Assembly (NCBI GenBank): GCA_023678885.1
Contig: CM042998.1
Coordinates: 3,599,820-3,663,819 of the forward strand
Length of the DNA: 64,000 bases
DNA from: Pogostemon cablin
Taxonomy: Eukaryota; Streptophyta; Magnoliopsida; Lamiales; Lamiaceae
Direction: 5' to 3'
Both the position numbers and the translations under genes were made by a program. The notes below the pieces were generated by a model, which worked only from the letters and a program-made list of their open reading frames with translations, made no database searches and was not told where the DNA came from. Positions 56,378-64,000 of the stretch are shown here, piece after piece (the stretch's first letter is position 1; each line of letters starts with the position of its first letter).

Positions 56378-59300
56378 CTACTTCCTTCCTTTCCTCTTTC
56401 TTGACACGTTCACTGTTTTTGAATTTCCAGACCTAGATTCAGCAAAACATCTAAGTTTTTCAATAATTTTCCTCTCACTAATACGGAGCATCAAGGAATG
56501 GTACAATTTAGGGTCTGTTGCTGGAGAACACTTGTTGAGTGATTTTATGTCTTCTTCCAGAGAATTTGGACCATATAGACTTTCGCGAGCATCTGCAAGT
56601 GAAGAAAGAGCTTGACAAACTCCTTGTGTTAGCAACAATTTCTTGCTTGTTTCCGAATCATTCACAGATAGGATACTTTGCTTTGCCAACAAGTGGAAGC
56701 TTGGAGTTCCTTTGATCTCTCTTGTGACTGATAATGCGAGATCAAGTTTGTGGAATTCCTCCTCAGGTAACATCATTACGTAAAGTAATACCAACAACTC
56801 CAGTTGAGGTTCTCCATCAAATGATATTTCAAAATATTCAGAATCTTGACTGAAACATCCGGAATATTCCAATTTTTTCCAGAGTGATAACCTTCTTCTA
56901 CTGTCACGACATGAATATGAAGATAAACTCCACTGAACTACGATATCTAAGTCAATATTTAGGATATCAAATGGATTATCAGGTTCTGTAAAAGCGTATC
57001 AATGCAGAAGGGCTGCATTGCCTAAGTATCCATATGTATTGAACACCTAGAATAAATGTAAATCTTATTCAGATCCAAAGAAATCTAAATTTCCAACAAA
57101 AAGATATGACTTGAAAAGAAAAGGCAGGCAAAAAGAGGTAACTTACCCCATCTCCAGCTTTGACATCTTTAATGATAATCATTTCCATATATGTAGGTTC
57201 ACTTTCTAAAGGAGAAGAAAGCTCCAGGTCGCTACCACTAGAATTTCCATTTTCCGAATGAGAATCAGGATTTATGGGCTCATCATCAGCGTCATTTTCA
57301 TTATGTGTATCATTCTTCTCAGCATCAGATTCTGAGTCAGCTGATACAGAAGTGAAATGAACATCTTCAGCAGCTGTCTTGTGATTAAATCTAGGTATAG
57401 AAAGAGTATATTACAAAGAGTTGGATGAAGATTATGGTACAACAACAAAGAGCCAGCAAAACTCTTATAACCAATCAAAACTATTTTAGCAGAAAAGAGT
57501 TCCCTCAAGCACAATACAGAATGTAATACCAAAAGAAGCCATATTAGATTTCTTTCATCTTAGCTGTTTCAAATTCAGCTGCAGTTGATGGACAATTCCA
57601 TGTTGCATAACCCCACATTGATAATGTGGTGAATTTACTCAGGGCTGAGATTAAAGTTGCTGGTTGAATTGGGTTGCTCCGAGCACAACTCAGCTTGTTT
57701 ATTAAAATAAATGAGCCAAGTTCATGCTGTTGAAATACTTGACTAACTATCGAGTGAAGCTTGACTGGCAAGTTACCTATTAGGCTTGACATTTAGGGAC
57801 TCTTTTATCATTTCATAATACAAATAGTCAGTGGATTATGTGTCCTTCTGTAAAAGGCTTGCTTAGTCATAGGACTTTTAAGCTCGAGTTATAGCTGTAA
57901 TTAGCTCAGCATATTCTTACAAGACTTAGAGTTCAAGTTTGAGCCCGAAGTTCACCTACCAGTCAAGCGGAACTGTGATTCCAGCTTGTTTATGAAATTG
58001 GGCTTGAGCCTAGCTCAAGACATGCTTTGACTTGAGTTTATAAAAGTTGAAAGTATTTGGGCTTGGCTCAACTCGAATTAAAGCATTAACTGATGTGTTA
58101 GTGTTACATACTAGCTGGAATTGAACGTGGGGACCCAAAAACAGGTAATTGAAAGCACAACTATAAAAATTTACAAAATTCCAAAAAGCAACCAAAGGAT
58201 CAGTGCAGAGATCTGTCATGCATATAACAGAGGTACGAGTGCAACCAGCATGCATTTAGCAGTATCATAATCAGAAATGAACCACAAAAACATGGTAGTA
58301 TTATTCATTTAAAACAATTTTCACAAATGACAACCTTGGCATAATCTAGATTTTCAACAATTACAATTCACATGGCAGTATGACATAGGGTGAACTTACA
58401 GGTCAGCTAAAGGGACCATTCCAAAACCATGGTACTCGTCCACCTCAAATGATCTTGAAGCAACCAGACTCTTCGCAGCGAAATATTCTTCAACAGCGAA
58501 GAATTCAGGATCTTGCTTAAAAGAATCCAGGCTCAAAAGGGGTTTGATGCATTCTCTCCAGTCTTCATAGACTAGAGCCTTGTCTTCTTTTACTGTCTGC
58601 CTACAAATAGCATGGACTAACTGTACATCACCGTGTACATAAAGGGGCTTAATACAGTCTTCATATTTAGACGCATATTCTACTAATACAGGTGATCACA
58701 CAATTCAAATTGAGGTGAACAAAGTGCACTAAAGCTTTGTGAATCATTATCAAATTCAAAGTTGTGTTCTAGCTCGATTTTGAATACAAAAATTAGTGAG
58801 CAAGGATAATCATAATAAACTTCTTATTCTGAGCTCACATAGCTCAACATTTTTACACTAGCCATTCTAATCAATTGAGCTGAGCTAAACACAAGCTCCA
58901 ATTCGGTTCAATTCCTTAAGCAAAGAAGAAAGTTAAGAATGATGGACATTGTAAAACTAAAACAATCAATCAAATATACGAAGAATTCTCACGGAGAACT
59001 GACCTTGTGGAGTTCAGTGCCGGAGAGAAGAGAGTCGATTTCAGGGAGGGACCAGAGCATCGGAATCGGCTCAAATGGAGGAAGTATTTGTATATACTCG
59101 AACCATTTCGATTGGCGCCAAGCCTCTTCTCGTACATTAGGGCAACGCATAGACCTAACTTTCCGCCGAGCTCCGCCTCCTCGATAAGTTGGCTGGCGGC
59201 GGACGTCTTCACGGTTAGACAGCTCTGTTTAGAATCGTTGCAACGACGTCGTCCTCCTACAAATCGCACAGAGCTTTCACTGATATCGACAAGGATCGCG

Positions 59301-59502
59301 GGGAATCATCGGCGTCGCCGTTGTCCACTGAGAGGAGGAGAGCGTCGCTGCATTCAATGCCGTGGTACTTCATCCACCGCTTGAATCCTCTCATCTTTCT
59401 GGCATAATACAAATATATATACACAAAAAGATGTTAATACATAGCGACTGAAATAGTGAGGCGGCGCAGCTGATGGAAGCGGAGTTACCTGGTGGCGGCC
59501 AT
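56378..59502 (-). pseudogene. SET-domain lysine methyltransferase (SETD6/Rubisco-LSMT type), disrupted
   Basis: Five exons on the minus strand: 59489-59502 (ATG), 59004-59398, 58400-58596, 57147-57390 and 56378-57046; about 505 codons, close to plant relatives. Recognisable parts: FKRWMKYHGIECSDALLL at the start, IEEAELGGKLGLCVALMYEK, TVKEDKALVYEDW, EYHGFGMVPLADL, then the SET motif LFNHK, an acidic insert, and the substrate-binding-type region (NTYGYLGNAALLH, later LELLVLLYVMMLPEEE). Such enzymes methylate lysines of non-histone proteins. Lesions: TAG after ALCDL in exon 2, a one-base deletion after LNRA, another after KRLGA, and TGA after NAALLH in exon 5. All splice sites look sound. Either a recent pseudogene or a sequence with uncorrected errors; the copy at 63360 shares the exon 2 lesions. 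Confidence 0.88.
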
Positions 59503-60200
59503 TGCGCTCCGGTGGTGCATACAAGCAGTGGGCCTGAGGCCCAAATTTAGTGTGTGCTCAGAAACAATTACTAGGTTTTTTTTTTTTTTTTTTTACCAAA
59601 AATTTCAATTAAAAATCCCAGCAGACGTTTTTGGACAACTTATTTTTTTATTTTTTTCCCGATAAATTTTTGAACAAGAATCTGGATATATAATAGTAAC
59701 CCTACATCACTAGATACAATTTTGGCAAAGTTTTGCATGAAATGATTCACATAATTAGTAACCCTACTTATTAGGATTAAATTCCATGTTCCACGTTTGA
59801 TATTTCATTGACAATATAAAAAAACTATACCCTTCAAATGACCATTAAACTCTTGGGGCATGTGATGGATTTTAGACATTGATTAGGACAAATAGCAAGA
59901 ATCTAATGAATGAAACAGGAAATGGAATATAGAAATGAAATAGGTGATTTCATTTGCTACTTATTTACGTCATACTTTAAAATCGAATCAAGAAGAAACT
60001 AGAGACTACTCTCGAATTTACAAAACGGGAAATCTTTCGGGGGTATAAACGGGTAGGGTATGGTACGGGTACGCCAAATCCATATACTACCCTATATCCT
60101 ATTTCCATCACCCTTACCCTATTTTATTACTCTCAAATGTATCATAAGGTAGGATACATGTAATATTCATTGGATAATGGATAATTCGCGGATAAATGGT
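58862..60200 (+). repeat. left arm of a large inverted repeat
   Basis: The reverse complement of 62662-64000. The arms are identical, including a 19-T run, from 58862 to about 60030. I count five substitutions between about 60030 and 60155, after which similarity ends at ATAAATGGT. The arm holds exons 1-2 and the promoter of the SET pseudogene. The match is still perfect at the window edge, so the repeat probably extends further. Confidence 0.95.
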
Positions 60201-61735
60201 TATCTATAGTTTTAAAATGGTCACCCTTGTTCTCTTCACTCTTCCCATTTATGCCTGTGATGCCGACATCTCTCTTTATCTTATCCGCCTCAAATATATA
60301 CAAATGTCCAACAACACAATTAAAGCTAAATTAAGCAAGCATCATAATTCCTCCCTATGCAACATATAAATAAATCATCACTCGCAACCACACAAGAATC
60401 ATGAGAAATCCCACTATTTTTCTCAAGTAGACGATTAGGGTTTGAGTGAAAAATAAAATGAACTATTAGTATAAGATGTTAAATATTGACATGTTGTACA
60501 GTGTAGTGTACTAACATATTTTTTATTAATATAAAGAAATAAATAAATATATAAATATAATAAGGGATAATTAATTATAGATACGCGTTTATATATCCTA
60601 ATTACTAATAAGTACATTAATATAATATAATTACTAATAAATACAAAGTGTTTTTTATTTTTTCCTGCTTTACCCTTATTCATAACAATTAATATTTAAC
60701 GTATGTATTTAATAACTTTGATTGAACACTAATGTGCATTTAACGTCAGTAAGTACGGGTATTAGCAGTACAGACGATTGAAAAACCAACATACACCAAT
60801 GTTTCAAACATCACTTTAACTATAAAATACGTTGATGTTCAAACCATTAATATATAAGCAGTACACGTATTTTATATATATAATATACATTGATGTACAT
60901 ATTTGTATTCGTTAAGTGGTAGAAAAAAATCAAAATATAATAAATTCCAAGAATTTAATGATATACATCGACGTTCAATGATTCCTATTATTTGATAAGG
61001 GTGAGAGATTTAAGGATAATTATAATCATTCTTTCTTTAATTAAATTGCATATTTTTTTTCGCTCTTATGAATGCACACTAATGTACATTATGTTCAGAA
61101 TTTAATCGCGTATTTTTGATAATTTAATCGCGTATCTTTTATTCTTTCTTCTATCGGTGTACACTAGTTTGTACTCTTCATCGAGATTTTAGGAAAGATT
61201 TCAGGAACAAACAGTTTTACCATTTCTCTCTCCAATGAAGTTCTTCTCTTTCTCTACACCGATGCACGCCAATGTACATTATCTTCTTCATTCTTCTAAT
61301 TCTCACTCCGTCTGCACACCAATGTATATCAACGAATTTAGTATTAATTGACGTTTCCTTTTTGTGATTTTTTTGACAAGTTTCCTTTTTTTTATTTAAT
61401 GAAAATTAAATGTATAGTACAGACTGTACAATACATTACTTTTTGTTGATTAATTAATCAAAATTAAGATGGATTAACTATATTGTGTATATGTGTGTAC
61501 AATTTAAGAGTTATTCATTGTTTTTCTCCGAAAATTATTTATCGCACACGAATGTACAATGATTTATATTCATATAAAGAGTATTATTTGTTTCTCTCTC
61601 CGAAAATTATTTTTCTCTCATAAATGCACAGTAATGTATATTCATATCAATACTTAATCGCGTTCTTTTTATTTTTTCGGATGATGCACACTGTGTTCAG
61701 TAAGTACGGGTATTATGGGTAAAACGAAATTAAAT
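60201..61735. repeat. spacer of the inverted repeat with a recurring AATGTACAT-type motif
   Basis: No gene. Variants of GCACACTAATGTACATT recur about ten times between 60725 and 61690 (for example near 60727, 61070, 61263, 61315, 61545, 61625). AGTAAGTACGGGTATTA occurs at 60749 and 61699, bounding this block as direct copies. Confidence 0.55.
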
Positions 61736-61824
61736 TTTGTATCTGTGCGTAATTTTCTATAGCGAATGTATGAAATAGTAATATCTAAATACGTTTTGTA
61801 CTTAATATTTATTGACTCAATATA

Positions 61825-61879
<55 letters not shown>

Positions 61880-61922
61880 TAATAATAATAATAAAGTATA
61901 CATGTAAACGGGTAGGGTAAAT
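61736..61922. repeat. dispersed repeat, copy of 54226-54352, with (AAT)n
   Basis: Same sequence as at 54226 with an expanded AAT trinucleotide run at about 61834-61895. Confidence 0.85.
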
Positions 61923-62377
61923 GAATATTTTATAAAAACCATACTCTACCCCTACCCTTAACATTTTAAACGGATACAGGTACTACCCTACCCGATACCT
62001 GATTATGCTCCATCCTACCCTCGCCCGATAGGGTATTATCCGTCGGGTACTGAACCCGCGGGTAAAATTGACAGCTCTTTCCTTAGATTTTATTAGACAA
62101 AATGTTCTTACAAAGTTTATATTTAAATCATTGTTTGAATCAAGCCGGCTCGAACTTGAATATAAAATATTAGTGGTATGAGTGTAAGATATTGATCAAT
62201 ATAATAAGATACTAATGTTATACAAGAAGTGAATTTTGTTAAGTAATGTAATGCTACTTTATAAAATATGATTACTTACATGATTTCCCTAACTACAAAT
62301 ACATTGCATACGGCTATGTCACACTTAACTATGCTGTAATATCAACTTAATTAACGGATAATGTAATCAATTCAATA
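61923..62377. other. no recognisable gene
   Basis: Contains ACCCTACCC / GGGTAGGGT-type motifs (61940-62060), related to the inner part of the inverted repeat arms, then AT-rich 3' flank of the RLP fragment. Confidence 0.35.
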
Positions 62378-62632
62378 TCAAGCTCTTTCTCCTGCAATTT
62401 GCACACCACGTAGGAAGACATTTTCAAACCATTTAGGCCTAAAATGAAAAATAACAAAACAACCTCCTATCATACCAAATAAAAACCCACATCGACACCC
62501 CATTACAACTCCTTCCCAAACCATGTACTCATCAAAAACACCATCACCATCATCATCCTCATCCTCATCAGAACCTTCCTCATGATCATCATCACACACA
62601 CTCGTCAACGGAAATCCACACAACCCCGGGTT
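62378..62632 (-). pseudogene. RLP C-terminal fragment
   Basis: Encodes NPGLCGFPLTSVCDDDHEE, an acidic stretch, a membrane segment (VVMGCRCGFLFGMIGGCFVI) and a short basic tail ending GVQIAGERA. Everything upstream of the NPGLCGFPL cap is missing: at about 62633 the sequence switches to TTTGTAAATTCGAAAG, 30 bp before the inverted repeat arm begins. It is the last of five RLP copies or relics on this strand. Confidence 0.9.
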
Positions 62633-62661
62633 TGTAAATTCGAAAGAACATTTTTCTGATC

Positions 62662-64000
62662 ACCATTTATCCGCGAATTATCCATTATCCAATGAATATT
62701 ACATGTATCCTAACTTATGATACATTTGAGAGTAATAAAGTAGGGTAAGAGTGATGGAAATAGGATATAGGGTAGTATATGGATTTGGCATACCCGTACC
62801 ATACCCTACCCGTTTATACCCCCGAAAGACTTCCCGTTTTGTAAATTCGAGAGTAGTCTCTAGTTTCTTCTTGATTCGATTTTAAAGTATGACGTAAATA
62901 AGTAGCAAATGAAATCACCTATTTCATTTCTATATTCCATTTCCTGTTTCATTCATTAGATTCTTGCTATTTGTCCTAATCAATGTCTAAAATCCATCAC
63001 ATGCCCCAAGAGTTTAATGGTCATTTGAAGGGTATAGTTTTTTTATATTGTCAATGAAATATCAAACGTGGAACATGGAATTTAATCCTAATAAGTAGGG
63101 TTACTAATTATGTGAATCATTTCATGCAAAACTTTGCCAAAATTGTATCTAGTGATGTAGGGTTACTATTATATATCCAGATTCTTGTTCAAAAATTTAT
63201 CGGGAAAAAAATAAAAAAATAAGTTGTCCAAAAACGTCTGCTGGGATTTTTAATTGAAATTTTTGGTAAAAAAAAAAAAAAAAAAACCTAGTAATTGTTT
63301 CTGAGCACACACTAAATTTGGGCCTCAGGCCCACTGCTTGTATGCACCACCGGAGCGCAATGGCCGCCACCAGGTAACTCCGCTTCCATCAGCTGCGCCG
63401 CCTCACTATTTCAGTCGCTATGTATTAACATCTTTTTGTGTATATATATTTGTATTATGCCAGAAAGATGAGAGGATTCAAGCGGTGGATGAAGTACCAC
63501 GGCATTGAATGCAGCGACGCTCTCCTCCTCTCAGTGGACAACGGCGACGCCGATGATTCCCCGCGATCCTTGTCGATATCAGTGAAAGCTCTGTGCGATT
63601 TGTAGGAGGACGACGTCGTTGCAACGATTCTAAACAGAGCTGTCTAACCGTGAAGACGTCCGCCGCCAGCCAACTTATCGAGGAGGCGGAGCTCGGCGGA
63701 AAGTTAGGTCTATGCGTTGCCCTAATGTACGAGAAGAGGCTTGGCGCCAATCGAAATGGTTCGAGTATATACAAATACTTCCTCCATTTGAGCCGATTCC
63801 GATGCTCTGGTCCCTCCCTGAAATCGACTCTCTTCTCTCCGGCACTGAACTCCACAAGGTCAGTTCTCCGTGAGAATTCTTCGTATATTTGATTGATTGT
63901 TTTAGTTTTACAATGTCCATCATTCTTAACTTTCTTCTTTGCTTAAGGAATTGAACCGAATTGGAGCTTGTGTTTAGCTCAGCTCAATTGATTAGAATGG
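62662..64000 (-). repeat. right arm of the large inverted repeat (runs off the window)
   Basis: See 58862-60200. The inner boundary at 62662 lies 30 bp from the broken RLP fragment. Confidence 0.95.
63360..64000 (+). pseudogene. second, inverted copy of the SET-domain pseudogene (exons 1-2, partial)
   Basis: Exon 1 63360-63373 (ATG GCC GCC ACC AG) and exon 2 63464-63858, followed by intron sequence to the window end. It shares the exon 2 lesions of the other copy: TAG at 63602-63604, a base lost near 63640 and another near 63749. The two copies are head to head, 5' ends facing each other across about 3.9 kb. Whether the remaining exons are present lies outside the window. Confidence 0.88.

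Noticed and set aside
59007..59384. 125-codon open frame (and its identical partner at 63478-63855) as a gene
   Set aside because: It is antisense to exon 2 of the SET-domain pseudogene, where splice sites and family similarity explain the sequence.

Overview
The window is nuclear DNA from a flowering plant, probably a eudicot. Intron-containing genes belong to plant families (CYP716-type P450, LRR receptor-like proteins, a SETD6/Rubisco-LSMT-type SET protein). They sit in AT-rich DNA full of plant mobile elements: Stowaway MITEs, CACTA, hAT, Helitron, Ty1/copia, a LINE piece and a SINE. I cannot name the species; a repeat family with GTGTGAxACCGTCTxACG ends reminds me of asterids, which is only an impression.

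Layout. 1-3500: a rearranged repeat array, a Stowaway MITE and a mobile element filled with degenerate telomere-like repeats. 3581-5933 (+): a complete four-exon CYP716-type P450 gene (476 codons), with an LTR and primer-binding-site remnant in intron 1. 6400-17550: decayed retroelements (a gag-only copia relative at 7385-9316 and a copia gag relic at 10836-11420), TIR elements, a CACTA element with its target duplication, a cluster of GGTCGAATT repeats and a Helitron helicase relic. 18666-21326: a hAT-like element containing a second hAT with its own target duplication. 21485-26934 (-): a full-length copia element with about 96% similar LTRs (by eye) and a perfect 5-bp target duplication, disabled by three stops and a frameshift. 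28907-34125: a 5.2-kb CACTA-like element without visible transposase that carries one recognisable exon of DAD1 (oligosaccharyltransferase subunit).

34247-62632: a receptor-like-protein cluster, all on the minus strand. Two genes are intact (34247-36917 and 46047-48694, three exons each, 837 and 825 aa). Three relics remain (40612-41705, 53814-54230, 62378-62632). The second gene plus about 3.8 kb of upstream DNA is a tandem copy of the 40.6-45.7 kb block. MITE, SINE and LINE insertions differ between the copies, so each copy shows the other's empty sites.

56378-59502 (-): a five-exon SET-domain methyltransferase gene with two stops and two frameshifts. Its first two exons and promoter recur in inverted orientation at 62662-64000, running off the window end. 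The arms are identical over about 1.17 kb and differ only near their inner edge; this is either a recent inverted duplication or an assembly artefact.

Functionally, the credible working genes are the P450 (probably triterpenoid oxidation at the ER) and the two receptor-like proteins (probably cell-surface recognition, needing a partner kinase). No operon-like or pathway relation links them. I found no convincing tRNA, rRNA or CRISPR features.
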